DNA from: Paraburkholderia sp. C35
GTDB lineage: Bacteria; Pseudomonadota; Gammaproteobacteria; Burkholderiales; Burkholderiaceae
DNA length: 59,489 nucleotides
Direction: 5' to 3'
NCBI RefSeq assembly: GCF_003121405.1
Contig: NZ_QBUY01000051.1
Location: 1 to 59,489 of the forward strand
The notes beneath the pieces were generated by a model, which saw only the letters and a list, made by a program, of their open reading frames with translations, was not told the origin of the DNA and ran no database searches. Both the position numbers and the translations under genes were made by a program. Positions 18,393 through 27,631 of the stretch are shown in pieces. How positions within the stretch are numbered: the stretch's first letter is position 1; each line of letters starts with the position of its first letter.

Positions 18393-19256
18393 ATGATCGG
18401 AACGTCCGACACGGCGCATGGTTTCATCGTCCGCACGATGAACGCCGATGAAGTGAATCTGACGATCGAATGGGCGGCGCGCGAAGGCTGGAATCCGGGC
18501 CTGCACGACGCGAACTGCTTTCGCGCTGGGGATCCCGATGGCTTTTTTATCGGCGAATTGCACGGTGAACCGGTCGGTTCGATTTCGGCAGTTGCGTACG
18601 ACGGGCAATTCGGCTTTATCGGCTTGTATATCGTCAGGCCGGAGTTTCGCGGACAGGGACTCGGCTTGCGCATCTGGCAGCACGGCATCGCGTATCTCGG
18701 CCAGCGCAACATCGGACTCGATGGCGTGGTCGCGCAACAGGCGAACTACAGGAAGTCGGGTTTTGAGCTTGCGTACAGGAACATACGCTTTCAGGGCATC
18801 GCAGAAGCGGGCGCGACGAATGGGCCGTCGCTAGTCGATGCGCGTAGTGTGCCTTTCGATCGACTCGCCGCATATGACTCGCAGTTCTTCCCCGCGCCGC
18901 GTGAAGCGTTTTTGCACGCGTGGTTCAATCAACCAGAAGCCGTTGCGCTCGCAAGCGTCGTGGACGGCCAGCTACGCGGCTATGGCGCGCTGCGCCGCTG
19001 CCGTGAGGGGCGCAAGATCGGCCCGCTGTTCGCCGACGACGCACAAACAGCCGAAACACTCTTCACCGCGCTCGCCGCGCATTGCCCCGGCGAAACAGTC
19101 GCGCTCGATGTGCCTGAACTCAACAGTGCAGCCGTTGCGCTCGCCGAACGGCATCGATTGACGAGCGTGTTCGAAACGGCGCGCATGTACACGAAGCGCG
19201 CGCCGGATATACCGCTCGCGCGGCTTTATGGCGTGACGTCGTTCGAACTGGGCTGA
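18393..19256 (+). CDS. GNAT family N-acetyltransferase, two-domain
   Basis: 287 residues. The N-terminal GNAT domain has the acetyl-CoA loop in IVRPEFRGQGLGLRIWQ (about residues 79-95). A second, GNAT-like C-terminal half (Acetyltransf_18-like) follows from about 150. A strong AAGGAG lies five bases before the ATG. Homologues of this two-domain type are common in proteobacteria with no settled substrate. It ends four bases before the convergent dehydrogenase gene. Confidence 0.85.
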   Translation: MIGTSDTAHGFIVRTMNADEVNLTIEWAAREGWNPGLHDANCFRAGDPDGFFIGELHGEPVGSISAVAYDGQFGFIGLYIVRPEFRGQGLGLRIWQHGIAYLGQRNIGLDGVVAQQANYRKSGFELAYRNIRFQGIAEAGATNGPSLVDARSVPFDRLAAYDSQFFPAPREAFLHAWFNQPEAVALASVVDGQLRGYGALRRCREGRKIGPLFADDAQTAETLFTALAAHCPGETVALDVPELNSAAVALAERHRLTSVFETARMYTKRAPDIPLARLYGVTSFELG

Positions 19257-19260
19257 CGCA

Positions 19261-20127
19261 TCAATGCTTCGGATCGTAGCGATACACGCCGTGCCCCGTC
19301 TTGCGGCCCAGACGTCCCGCTGCCACCAGTTCGCGCAACAGCGGACAGGCGCGATACTTCGAGTCGCCGAAATCCTTCAGGAATACGTCCATCACCGACA
19401 GGCACACGTCCAGACCGATCAGGTCCGCGAGCGCGAGCGGCCCGATCGGATGATTCGCGCCGAGACGCATGCCCGCATCGATCTCTTCCGCTGAAGCAAT
19501 GCCTTCCGCCAGCACGAAGAAGGCTTCATTGATCATCGGCACGAGAATGCGGTTCACCACGAAGCCGGGCGCGTTCTTCACGCTCACCGGCGTTTTGCCG
19601 AGACGCCCGGTCAGTTCGCGCACCGCGCTGGCCGTGTCGTCGCTGGTCTGCACGCCGCGAATCACTTCGACCAGCGGCAGCAACGGCACCGGGTTGAAGA
19701 AGTGCATGCCGACGAAACGTTCCGGCTTGCCGATCGTCGCGGCCAGCGCCGTGATCGAAATGGATGACGTGTTCGACGCGATGATCGTCTCGCCGCTCAC
19801 GACCGATTCGATCTGCCGCAAGATGCGGATCTTGAGTTCTGCGTTTTCCGTCGCCGCCTCGACAACGAGATCGACGCCCGCGAGGCGCTGGTAGTCCGTC
19901 GACGTTTCGATGCGCGTCAGCGCGGCATCGCGCGCCGCCGCTTCGATCTTGCCCTTCTCGACGAGCTTCGCGAGGCTCGACGTCAGCGTCGCCACGCCCT
20001 TTTCGAGCGCCGCGTCCGTCACGTCGATCAGCACGACCTTCAACCCCGCCACAGCCGATACCTGCGCGATGCCATTGCCCATCGTGCCCGCGCCGATGAT
20101 GCCGATGGTTTCGATCTTCGTTGCCAT
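19261..20127 (-). CDS. 3-hydroxybutyryl-CoA dehydrogenase
   Basis: 288 residues: Rossmann motif GIIGAGTMGNGIAQ (residues 9-22) and the family signatures GMHFFNPVPLLPLVEVI and LIGLDVCLSVMDVF. It interconverts 3-hydroxyacyl-CoA and 3-oxoacyl-CoA with NAD(P), in butanoate, polyhydroxybutyrate or phenylacetate-type breakdown. The length fits the stand-alone (Hbd/PaaH) form. AGGAG precedes the ATG. No partner pathway genes adjoin. Confidence 0.93.
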   Translation of the reverse strand: MATKIETIGIIGAGTMGNGIAQVSAVAGLKVVLIDVTDAALEKGVATLTSSLAKLVEKGKIEAAARDAALTRIETSTDYQRLAGVDLVVEAATENAELKIRILRQIESVVSGETIIASNTSSISITALAATIGKPERFVGMHFFNPVPLLPLVEVIRGVQTSDDTASAVRELTGRLGKTPVSVKNAPGFVVNRILVPMINEAFFVLAEGIASAEEIDAGMRLGANHPIGPLALADLIGLDVCLSVMDVFLKDFGDSKYRACPLLRELVAAGRLGRKTGHGVYRYDPKH

Positions 20128-20307
20128 TGCTGCTCCTTTCTCCTGAATGATGTCGAGTTATCCGGTGCGCTGCAGTGCACCATGAACGATACGATACCTG
20201 TTTCTTGTGCCACGCCGTGTGAAATCCGGGTGGCAACCTGTCGCACGGTCCGCACGGCGCGCGGCGGGCGGATATATCATCGGAGACCTGTCATTGAAGG
20301 CTCTGCC

Positions 20308-20736
20308 ATGCAGCCCGTCGATCTGAACCCCAAGCGCAAACGCGAGAACCCGCTCGTGTGGATTTTCGAGCCGCTCGAACGCGATCCCGAGTACGCGCGC
20401 GAACGGTTTTTCAACTTCCAGGCGGCGTATCTGGATGGGCTGCTGTATCTCGCCGTGGCCACCGGCAAGGAACCATGGAACGGGCTGGCCGTCTGCACGT
20501 CGCACGACCGGCAAGCGGGTCTGCTCGATGAGTATCCCGTGCTCGCGCCGCATCCCGTGCTGGGCAAGTGGCTGTATGTGTCGCAGACGCATCCCGAGTT
20601 CGAGACGGTTGCGCATGCGATGGTCGAACTCGCGCGCCAACGCGATCCACGCATGGGTGTGCTGCCGGGCAAGCAAAAGCGTTCGCCTGATGTGATCGAT
20701 ATGAAGTCTTCGTCGCGGAAGAAAAAGACCTCTTAG
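20308..20736 (+). CDS. Hypothetical protein
   Basis: A 142-residue soluble protein with a Lys/Arg-rich tail (SSSRKKKTS) and a tryptophan-containing core (WIFEPLERDPEYARERFF). No signal peptide or membrane helix. I do not recognise a characterised domain. The ATG at 20308 follows a GAAGG; a longer reading to 20182 adds a Cys/Arg-rich segment I consider non-coding. It is convergent with the glycolate regulator gene. Confidence 0.65.
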   Translation: MQPVDLNPKRKRENPLVWIFEPLERDPEYARERFFNFQAAYLDGLLYLAVATGKEPWNGLAVCTSHDRQAGLLDEYPVLAPHPVLGKWLYVSQTHPEFETVAHAMVELARQRDPRMGVLPGKQKRSPDVIDMKSSSRKKKTS

Positions 20737-20883
20737 CGCTCGCGGTAACCTGGACGGGCGTTATGCTCGGCGCCTACCTGCTTTGCTGAATTTGCCGCCG
20801 AAGGCGTTCGCGGTGACGCAGAAACGGCAGACCGGTAGTTGCGTTTTTGATCGAACGAAAAGGCGCTCTGAGCACCGCCTCGC

Positions 20884-21753
20884 TTACTTCCACCCTTCCA
20901 GCCTCAGCGTCGCGCGCACCAGCCGCTGCTCTTCCTGCTCGATTTCCTGCAAGCTCTCGCGTACGCCATTGATGTGCTCCGCCGCTGCGCGAAACGCCTG
21001 CTCGGGTAGCTTCCCCGTCACCGCGTTGTACAGGCGCGCATGCTGCCGGTCGATCCGCTTGCGATGCGGCTGCCGGTGATAAAGATTGTTCACGGACGCA
21101 AACACCGAACTCAGCAGCAGTTCCGTCAGCGAGCGCAGCGTGTGCACGAGCACGGGGTTGTGCGACGCCTCGCAGATCGCGAGATGAAACGCGTGATCGA
21201 GACGCGCGTGTGTGGCCGGATCGGTTTCAGCATCGTGCGCGGCGAGCATTTCCTCGTAGCGGCGCGTGATCATCATGTAATCGGCGGGTGTGCCGCGCAG
21301 TGCAGCCAGACGCGCCGATTCCGCCTCGAGCATGCCGCGCACTTCGAACAGGTCGTAGAGCGTGCGCGGTTGCGAAGCGAGCAGATGCATCAACGGCGAT
21401 TGCGGCGGCTGCGCTGTGAGATTCGCGACGAATGAACCCTTGCCGTGCGCCGTGTCGATGATGCCCCGCGCGCGCAGCAGCTTCAGCCCCTCGCGCAGTG
21501 CCGTTCTGGACACGCCGAGCTTGTCGGTCAGGCGGCGCTCCGATGGCAACGCTTGCCCCGATCTCAGCACGCCGTCGACGATCAGCCTTTCTATACGCTC
21601 GGCCACCACATCGGCGATCTTGCGATCGGACTGTTGGGCCGCGCTTTCGGTATCGGAAATCACTGGTATGACCACTTGAATAACGGGTTCTGGATAAGGC
21701 CGATAATAGCGCGGATTCCCTTCCTGTGCGGGGTAGAACTGGATTTTCCTCAT
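20884..21753 (-). CDS. glcC: GntR/FadR-type regulator of glycolate oxidation
   Basis: About 289 residues from the ATG at 21753. The winged helix (LPSERRLTDKLGVSRTALRE) is followed by an all-helical FCD ligand domain with conserved metal/ligand residues (D-H-A-F-H, H-x-x-L). It is divergent from glcDEF, so a glycolate-responsive GlcC role is likely. The start is uncertain: a GTG at 21675 would remove 26 residues of unusual composition. In that case the operator at 21664-21674 would overlap the start codon. Confidence 0.85.
   Translation of the reverse strand: MRKIQFYPAQEGNPRYYRPYPEPVIQVVIPVISDTESAAQQSDRKIADVVAERIERLIVDGVLRSGQALPSERRLTDKLGVSRTALREGLKLLRARGIIDTAHGKGSFVANLTAQPPQSPLMHLLASQPRTLYDLFEVRGMLEAESARLAALRGTPADYMMITRRYEEMLAAHDAETDPATHARLDHAFHLAICEASHNPVLVHTLRSLTELLLSSVFASVNNLYHRQPHRKRIDRQHARLYNAVTGKLPEQAFRAAAEHINGVRESLQEIEQEEQRLVRATLRLEGWK
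21664..21674. promoter_or_regulatory. GlcC operator candidate 1
   Basis: TGGTATGACCA is a perfect TGGT-N3-ACCA palindrome, the classic core of FadR-family GntR operators. It lies at the 5' end of glcC, overlapping an alternative GTG start, suggesting autoregulation. Confidence 0.6.
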
Positions 21754-21772
21754 CTTCTGCCAGCTAAAAAAC

Positions 21773-21783
21773 TGGTACGACCA
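21773..21783. promoter_or_regulatory. GlcC operator candidate 2
   Basis: TGGTACGACCA is a second perfect TGGT-N3-ACCA site; the shared block ACTGGTAYGACCACTT makes it a 16-bp near-repeat of the first site, 109 bp away. It stands about 100 bp upstream of glcD, in the divergent promoter region. Confidence 0.65.
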
Positions 21784-21885
21784 CTTACCTGATCCATCGA
21801 CATCGCCATACGAAACGGGAACAATCGGCGGCTATACGGATAAGCGATGCGCGCGGCCACATCCGCGCGCCTACGGAGACGCCCC

Positions 21886-23385
21886 ATGAGCTATTCCTAC
21901 GATGAACGGATCGACGGCCCGCTTCCTTCGCACGATAAGGCCGCGCTGGTAGCCGAGCTACGGCGTCTCGTGCCCTCCCTGCAACTGCTGCACGACAAGG
22001 AAGATCTGCGCCCATTCGAATGCGACGGCCTGGCCGCCTATCGCACGACGCCGATGATGGTCGCGCTGCCCGACTCGATCGAACAGATAGAGGCGCTGCT
22101 GAAGTTCGCCGCGGCGCGCAAGGTGCCCGTGGTCGCGCGTGGTGCGGGGACGGGTTTGTCGGGCGGCGCGCTGCCGCTCGAACAGGGCATCCTGCTCGTG
22201 ATGGCGCGCTTCAACCGCATCCTGCACATCGACCCTGAGGCATCGATTGCACGCGTGCAGCCTGGCGTGCGCAATCTCGCGATCTCACAAGCGGCTGCAG
22301 TACACGGTCTCTACTATGCGCCCGATCCGTCGTCGCAGATTGCCTGCTCGATTGGCGGCAATGTCGCTGAAAATTCGGGCGGCGTGCATTGCCTGAAATA
22401 CGGCCTGACCGTGCACAACATCCTGAAGCTCGACGTGCTGACCATCGAAGGCGAACGGCTGACGATCGGCTCCGAAGCGCTCGACTCGCCCGGCTTCGAT
22501 CTGCTCGCACTGCTCACGGGTTCCGAAGGCATGCTCGGCATCGTCACGGAAATCACGGTGAAACTGCTGACAAAACCGCAAAGCGCCAAGGTGCTGCTCG
22601 CGAGCTTCGACGACGTCGAAAAAGCGGGCGCGGCCGTCGCGCAGATCATCGGTGCGGGCGTGATTCCGGGCGGCCTCGAAATGATGGACAACCTCGCCAT
22701 CCGTGCCGCCGAAGACTTCATCCACGCGGGCTATCCCGTCGATGCCGAAGCGATCCTGCTATGCGAACTCGATGGCGCCGAAGCCGATGTGCAGGAAGAT
22801 TGCGATCGAGTCGGCGCGTTGCTGCGCGAAGCGGGCGCGACCGAGATCCGCATCGCGAGGGACGAAGCCGAGCGCCAGCGCTTCTGGGCCGGCCGCAAGA
22901 ACGCGTTCCCCGCCGTGGGCCGCATCTCGCCCGACTACTATTGCATGGACGGCACGATTCCCCGCCGCGAACTCGCACGCGTGTTGCGCGGCATTGCGGA
23001 TCTGTCGAACGAATATGGCTTGCGCGTGGCCAACGTCTTTCATGCGGGCGACGGCAACATGCATCCGCTGATTCTGTTCGACGCCAACACGCCCGGCGAA
23101 ACGGAGCGCGCCGAAACACTCGGCGCGAAGATACTCGAACTGTGCGTTGAAGTGGGCGGCAGCATCACCGGCGAGCACGGCGTCGGACGCGAGAAGATCA
23201 ATCAGATGTGCGTGCAGTTCAGCAGCGAGGAACTCACGCTGTTCCATTCGCTGAAGGCTGCGTTCGATCCCGACGGCCTGCTCAATCCCGGCAAGAGCGT
23301 CCCCACGCTGCATCGTTGCGCGGAGCACGGTGTCATGCACATTCATCGCGGCAAGCTGCCGTTTCCCGAACTGGAGCGCTTCTGA
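21886..23385 (+). CDS. glcD: Glycolate oxidase subunit, FAD-linked
   Basis: 499 residues, the same length as E. coli GlcD. The N-terminal FAD-binding (PCMH) domain contains ARGAGTGLSGGALP and GNVAENSGGVHCLKYG; the C-terminal FAD-oxidase domain contains VFHAGDGNMHPLI and GEHGVGREK. It oxidises glycolate (or D-lactate) to glyoxylate with GlcE and GlcF. GGAG stands seven bases before the ATG at 21886. The stop overlaps the glcE start (ATGA). Confidence 0.95.
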   Translation: MSYSYDERIDGPLPSHDKAALVAELRRLVPSLQLLHDKEDLRPFECDGLAAYRTTPMMVALPDSIEQIEALLKFAAARKVPVVARGAGTGLSGGALPLEQGILLVMARFNRILHIDPEASIARVQPGVRNLAISQAAAVHGLYYAPDPSSQIACSIGGNVAENSGGVHCLKYGLTVHNILKLDVLTIEGERLTIGSEALDSPGFDLLALLTGSEGMLGIVTEITVKLLTKPQSAKVLLASFDDVEKAGAAVAQIIGAGVIPGGLEMMDNLAIRAAEDFIHAGYPVDAEAILLCELDGAEADVQEDCDRVGALLREAGATEIRIARDEAERQRFWAGRKNAFPAVGRISPDYYCMDGTIPRRELARVLRGIADLSNEYGLRVANVFHAGDGNMHPLILFDANTPGETERAETLGAKILELCVEVGGSITGEHGVGREKINQMCVQFSSEELTLFHSLKAAFDPDGLLNPGKSVPTLHRCAEHGVMHIHRGKLPFPELERF

Positions 23386-24452
23386 TGCGACGCGAATTCG
23401 ATTCGATGGACGACAGCGCGCGTCTCATCGCACAAGTGCAGCACGCAATTGCACAGCACACGCCATTGCGCATTCGCGGCAGCGACAGCAAGCGCAATCT
23501 CGGGCGCGAGGTCGAAGGCGAAGAACTCGACACGCGCTCGCATCGCGGCATCGTCGCGTATGACCCGACGGAACTCGTGATCACCGCGCGCGCGGGCACG
23601 CCGCTCGCCGAACTGCACACCGCACTCGACGATGCCGGCCAGATGCTGCCCTGCGAGCCGCCGCTGTTCGCCGGCAAGGGCACGCTCGGCGGTGCCGTCG
23701 CAAGCGGACTGTCGGGTCCGCGCCGCCCGTGGGCGGGGTCGATGCGCGACTTCGTGCTCGGCTGCCGCGTGATTACCGGCGACGGCGATCATCTGCGTTT
23801 TGGTGGGCAGGTGATGAAGAACGTCGCGGGCTATGACATGTCGCGTCTGCTTGCGGGCAGCTTCGGCACGCTTGGCGTCTTGACGGAAGTGTCGTTGAAG
23901 GTGCTGCCGAAGCCGCGCGAGCGCCGCACCTTCGCACTCGAACTCGGCTGCGACGATGCAATGCGCGAACTGTCGGCGTGGCGCAAGGCCGCGCTGCCCG
24001 TGAGCGGCGCCTGTTATGTCGATGGCCATTTGCATGTGCGGCTCGAAGGCGGGAGTGGATCGGTGAAGTCGGCTGTGGAGCGGATCGGCGGAGAGGAGCT
24101 CGACTGCGCGTTCTGGGACACGTTGCGCGATCACCGGCTGCCGTTCTTCGCGGATACACGTCCGCTGTGGCGCCTGTCGTTGCCGAACGCCACGCCGCTA
24201 CTGCCCTTGCCCGGCGAGACGCTGATCGACTGGGCGGGCGCGCAACGCTGGCTCAAGAGCGATGCAGCGGCGGCCGACATCCGTCAGCTTGCGCACGCGG
24301 CAGGCGGTCATGCGACCTGCTTCACGCCGTCGCCCGAACGCGAGCCGTTCCAGCCGCTCGCGGCGCCGCTGCTGCGCTATCAGCAACAACTGAAACGCCG
24401 CCTCGACCCGAATGGCGTGCTCAACCCTGGCCGCCTGTACGCCACTATCTGA
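23385..24452 (+). CDS. glcE: Glycolate oxidase FAD-binding subunit
   Basis: 355 residues: PCMH-type FAD domain (GTLGGAVASGLSGPRRPWAG and KNVAGYDMSRLLAGSFGTLG). The second cap domain is shorter than in GlcD. It starts in the ATGA overlap with glcD and is the second subunit of the membrane-associated glycolate dehydrogenase. The ATG at 23385 aligns with the usual N-terminus; one at 23406 is possible. Confidence 0.94.
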   Translation: MRREFDSMDDSARLIAQVQHAIAQHTPLRIRGSDSKRNLGREVEGEELDTRSHRGIVAYDPTELVITARAGTPLAELHTALDDAGQMLPCEPPLFAGKGTLGGAVASGLSGPRRPWAGSMRDFVLGCRVITGDGDHLRFGGQVMKNVAGYDMSRLLAGSFGTLGVLTEVSLKVLPKPRERRTFALELGCDDAMRELSAWRKAALPVSGACYVDGHLHVRLEGGSGSVKSAVERIGGEELDCAFWDTLRDHRLPFFADTRPLWRLSLPNATPLLPLPGETLIDWAGAQRWLKSDAAAADIRQLAHAAGGHATCFTPSPEREPFQPLAAPLLRYQQQLKRRLDPNGVLNPGRLYATI

Positions 24453-24465
24453 CGCGAGCGCGATC

Positions 24466-25707
24466 ATGCAAACCAATCTCGACTCTCACGCGAAAGCCCT
24501 GCCCGATGCCGAGGAAGCGGAAAGCATTCTGCGCTCGTGCGTGCATTGCGGCTTTTGCAATGCGACGTGCCCGACCTATCAGTTGCTCGGCAATGAACTC
24601 GACGGGCCGCGCGGGCGCATCTATCTGATCAAGCAATTGCTCGAAGGCGAGCCTGTCACCGGGAAGACGCAGTTGCATCTGGATCGCTGCCTGACGTGCC
24701 GCAACTGTGAAACGACGTGTCCGTCGGGGGTGACGTATCACCGTTTGCTCGATATCGGACGCGCAGAACTCGAACGGCGTGTGGAACGGCCAGTTGCCGA
24801 GCGACTGACGCGGAAAGGTTTGCGCACGGTGATTCCGCGTCCTGCCGTGTTCAATGCATTGCTCAAGACAGGGCGTGCAGTGCGGCCTTGGTTGCCTTCG
24901 GGTGTGCAAAACAAGATTCCGGCGCGTGCTGCTGTACCTGCGAAGGCGCGGCCTGCTGTGCGTCACGCGCGGCGCGTGCTGATGCTCGAAGGTTGTGTGC
25001 AGCCGTCGCTGTCGCCGAATACGAATGCGGCGGCGGCACGCGTGCTCGACCGGCTTGGCATTAGCGTGATGCCTGTCAGCGAGGCCGGCTGCTGCGGCGC
25101 GACCGACTATCACCTGAATGCGCAAGAGGCAGGACTGGATCGCGCGCGCCGCAATATCGATGCATGGTGGCCTGCTGTCGACGCTGGCGCAGAAGCGATC
25201 GTTCAAACGGCGAGCGGTTGTGGCGCGTTCGTCAAGGAATATGGCCATCTGCTGCGGAACGATCCGCTTTATGCGGAGAAGGCCGCGCGGGTGAGTGCGC
25301 TGGCGCGGGATCTCGTCGAAGTGCTCTCGAATGAGCCGCTCGATGCGTTGCAGCCCGCCGATGATCCTGTCGCAACGCGCGTCGCGTTTCATTGCCCTTG
25401 CACGCTGCAGCATGCGCAAAAGCTTGGCGGGGCCGTTGAAGGTTTGCTGAATAGGCTTGGGTTCGATCTGTCGGCTGTGCCGGATGCGCATCTGTGCTGC
25501 GGGTCTGCCGGGACTTATTCGATTACCCAACCGGAACTGGCGATGCGGCTGCGGGACAACAAGATAGCGGCGCTCGAGAGTGGACGGCCCGATGTCATCG
25601 CGACCGCTAACGTGGGGTGTCAGATGCATCTCGATGGTGCGGGCAAGACGCGGGTGAGGCACTGGATTGAACTGGTGGAAGATGCCTGCGTCAGTACTCG
25701 CCCATAG
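24466..25707 (+). CDS. glcF: Glycolate oxidase iron-sulfur subunit
   Basis: 413 residues. Two 4Fe-4S motifs, CVHCGFCNATCP and CLTCRNCETTCP, are followed by two cysteine-rich CCG domains (AGCCGATDYH and HLCCGSAGTYS). It carries electrons from GlcDE to the quinone pool. It lies 13 nt after glcE. The operon stops here: no glcG or glcB is attached, unlike E. coli. Confidence 0.95.
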   Translation: MQTNLDSHAKALPDAEEAESILRSCVHCGFCNATCPTYQLLGNELDGPRGRIYLIKQLLEGEPVTGKTQLHLDRCLTCRNCETTCPSGVTYHRLLDIGRAELERRVERPVAERLTRKGLRTVIPRPAVFNALLKTGRAVRPWLPSGVQNKIPARAAVPAKARPAVRHARRVLMLEGCVQPSLSPNTNAAAARVLDRLGISVMPVSEAGCCGATDYHLNAQEAGLDRARRNIDAWWPAVDAGAEAIVQTASGCGAFVKEYGHLLRNDPLYAEKAARVSALARDLVEVLSNEPLDALQPADDPVATRVAFHCPCTLQHAQKLGGAVEGLLNRLGFDLSAVPDAHLCCGSAGTYSITQPELAMRLRDNKIAALESGRPDVIATANVGCQMHLDGAGKTRVRHWIELVEDACVSTRP

Positions 25708-25716
25708 CGCGAAACC

Positions 25717-25744
25717 TTCGGGTGCCGGAACTGCGCCACCCGAA
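25717..25744 (+). terminator. Hairpin after glcF
   Basis: TTCGGGTG and CACCCGAA form an 8-bp stem with a 12-nt loop, nine bases after the glcF stop. There is no U-tract, so it may only protect the transcript end. Confidence 0.35.
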
Positions 25745-25915
25745 ACTCAGCTATCCTCGACAGGATCATTGCATTGCCGGCACGAACCGGTCTTCAGCAG
25801 CCCTGCAGTGGCGCAGTGAACCCGCGGCGAATCCCGCCGCGACAACAATAACCACAACGGTTCGCAACGGACGCAAGCGCGCCGGACACACCCACCGCCT
25901 TTTTTCGGCGCAGCC

Positions 25916-25942
25916 TGTCCATCAGCATGCGGCCCACGCGTC
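25916..25942 (+). promoter_or_regulatory. ECF-type promoter candidate before the YCII-sigma pair
   Basis: TGTCCA, a 17-nt spacer and CGTC resemble promoters of ECF41/ECF42 sigma factors (TGTC...CGTC pattern, from memory). The predicted start lies about 50 bp before the YCII start codon, suggesting autoregulation by the downstream sigma factor. Confidence 0.35.
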
Positions 25943-25997
25943 ATTGTGATGGCGGCTCGATGTCATCGTCCGCCTCAACCCTATGACGGAGGCTCAC

Positions 25998-26369
25998 ATG
26001 CAATACCTGTTGATGATCTACACGGAAGAATCGGGCTGGAACCGGATGACGGACAGCGAGCGGCAGCAAGGCGTCGCTGCGTATCACGCGTACACGGAAT
26101 AGCTGAAGAATGCCGAAGTGCTGACCGGCGCCAACCGTCTCCAGCACTCGAACACAGCCACCACAGTGCGCCTTCTCGACGGCAAGCCGCAGGTTCTGGA
26201 CGGACCGTTTTCCGATTCGAAGGAACAGCTCGCGGGCTACTACCTGATCGACGTGTCCAACCTGGACGCGGCGATTGCGTGGGCGTCGCGGTGCCCCGGC
26301 GCGGTGCACGGCGTCATGGAAGTGCGCCCTGTCTGGACCGCTCCTTACGATGCGCCGTCCGCGCCATGA
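25998..26369 (+). pseudogene. YCII/DGPF-domain protein interrupted by an in-frame amber codon
   Basis: The reading from the ATG at 25998, which has GGAGG upstream, gives a typical YCII start (MQYLLMIYTEES) and continues through AYHAYTE. It then meets TAG at 26100-26102 and resumes without a frame change as LKNAEVLTGANRL ... DGPFSDSKEQLAGYYLID to a TGA at 26367-26369. The full product would be 123 residues, normal for the family. These proteins sit beside ECF42 sigma factors. The single substitution breaks the gene unless suppressed or restarted at a GTG at 26118, or unless it is a sequencing error. The intact remainder suggests a recent event. Confidence 0.85.
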
Positions 26370-27631
26370 CGCTCCCCGGCGGCGACCGTGACGCAGACGG
26401 CGCCGCGCGCTCGATCGCCGAGGCCGTTGCGCGCCGCAGCTACGGCAAGCTCGTCGCGCTGCTGTCGATGCGCACGCGCGACGTCGCCGCCGCCGAGGAT
26501 GCACTGGCCGACGCGTTTGCAGCCGCGCTCGCCGACTGGCCGGTGCGTGGTTGTCCCACGAATCCCGAAGCCTGGTTGATGACAGTCGCGCGCCGCCGTG
26601 CCCTCGACGGCGCGCGCCATCGCCGCATCGGCGACGAGGTCCCGAACCAGCTTGTGATGCTCGCCGTCGAAATCGACGAGCACGAACCCGGCGCGCTGCC
26701 GGACCGGCGGCTGGCGGTGCTGTTCGCCTGCACGCACCCTGCCCTCGATGCCGCGATCCGCACGCCGCTGATGCTGCAGGTGGTGCTCGGTCTCGAAGCG
26801 AAGACGATTGCCTCCGCCTTCCTGATGTCGCCCACGGCGATGAGCAAGCGTCTGGTCCGCGCGAAGCACAAGATCCGCGAAGCGGGCATTCCGTTCAGCG
26901 TGCCCGAGCGCGACGCGTTGCGGGAGCGGCTCGACGCCGTGCTGGAAGCCGTCTACGCGGCGTACGCGGAGGGCTGGACCGATCCCGTTGGCGGCGATAC
27001 CGAGCGGCGCGATCTGACGGGCGAAGCGCTGTTCCTTGCGCAACTGCTCGTCGAACTGTTGCCCGAAGAACCGGAAACGCTGGGGCTGCTCGCGCTGATG
27101 CTGTATGCACAGTCGCGTTGCGACGCGCGGCGTGACGCGGCGGGCAACTACGTGCCGCTGTCGGCGCAAGATCCCGCGACGTGGAACACATCGATGCTCG
27201 ACGCCGCCGACGCGCTGCTGCGGCGCGCCAACGCGCTCAACGTAATCGGACGGTTTCAGCTGGAGGCCGCACTGCAGTCGGCGCACGTGCACCGCTGCCG
27301 CACGCACTGCCCGAACTGGCATGAGATCGTGCAACTTTATGATGCGTTGTTCGCCATTGCGGCGTCGCCGGTGGTCGCGGTGAACCGGGCGCTCGCGCTG
27401 GCCGAACGGGATGGTCCGCAGGCTGCGCTCGACGCGCTCGCTCCCTACGAAAACGATCCGCGACTGAACGATTACCAGCCTTACTGGGCCGCACGCGCCG
27501 ATCTGCTCGCGCGCGTCGGCGCGACAGCCGAAGCACTCAATGCGTACGGTCTTGCTATCGGCCTGGAACGCGATCCCGCCGTGCGCAGGTTTTTGCAGAA
27601 ACGGCGCGCAGCCCTGTCAGCGACGTCGTGA
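26366..27631 (+). CDS. ECF42-type RNA polymerase sigma factor
   Basis: 421 residues. Sigma-2 (DVAAAEDALADAFAAALADW) and sigma-4 are followed by a long C-terminal extension of about 240 residues with TPR-like helices (DUF6596), typical of ECF42. This group has no anti-sigma factor and pairs with YCII/DGPF proteins. Here the ATG overlaps the stop of the YCII gene (ATGA), so translation was coupled to it; loss of upstream translation through the amber codon may lower expression. Target genes are unknown. Confidence 0.9.
   Translation: MTLPGGDRDADGAARSIAEAVARRSYGKLVALLSMRTRDVAAAEDALADAFAAALADWPVRGCPTNPEAWLMTVARRRALDGARHRRIGDEVPNQLVMLAVEIDEHEPGALPDRRLAVLFACTHPALDAAIRTPLMLQVVLGLEAKTIASAFLMSPTAMSKRLVRAKHKIREAGIPFSVPERDALRERLDAVLEAVYAAYAEGWTDPVGGDTERRDLTGEALFLAQLLVELLPEEPETLGLLALMLYAQSRCDARRDAAGNYVPLSAQDPATWNTSMLDAADALLRRANALNVIGRFQLEAALQSAHVHRCRTHCPNWHEIVQLYDALFAIAASPVVAVNRALALAERDGPQAALDALAPYENDPRLNDYQPYWAARADLLARVGATAEALNAYGLAIGLERDPAVRRFLQKRRAALSATS

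Noticed and set aside
26100..26102. TAG as selenocysteine or pyrrolysine-like recoding
   Set aside because: Selenocysteine uses TGA, and no pyl genes or context exist; a nonsense mutation or sequence error is simpler.
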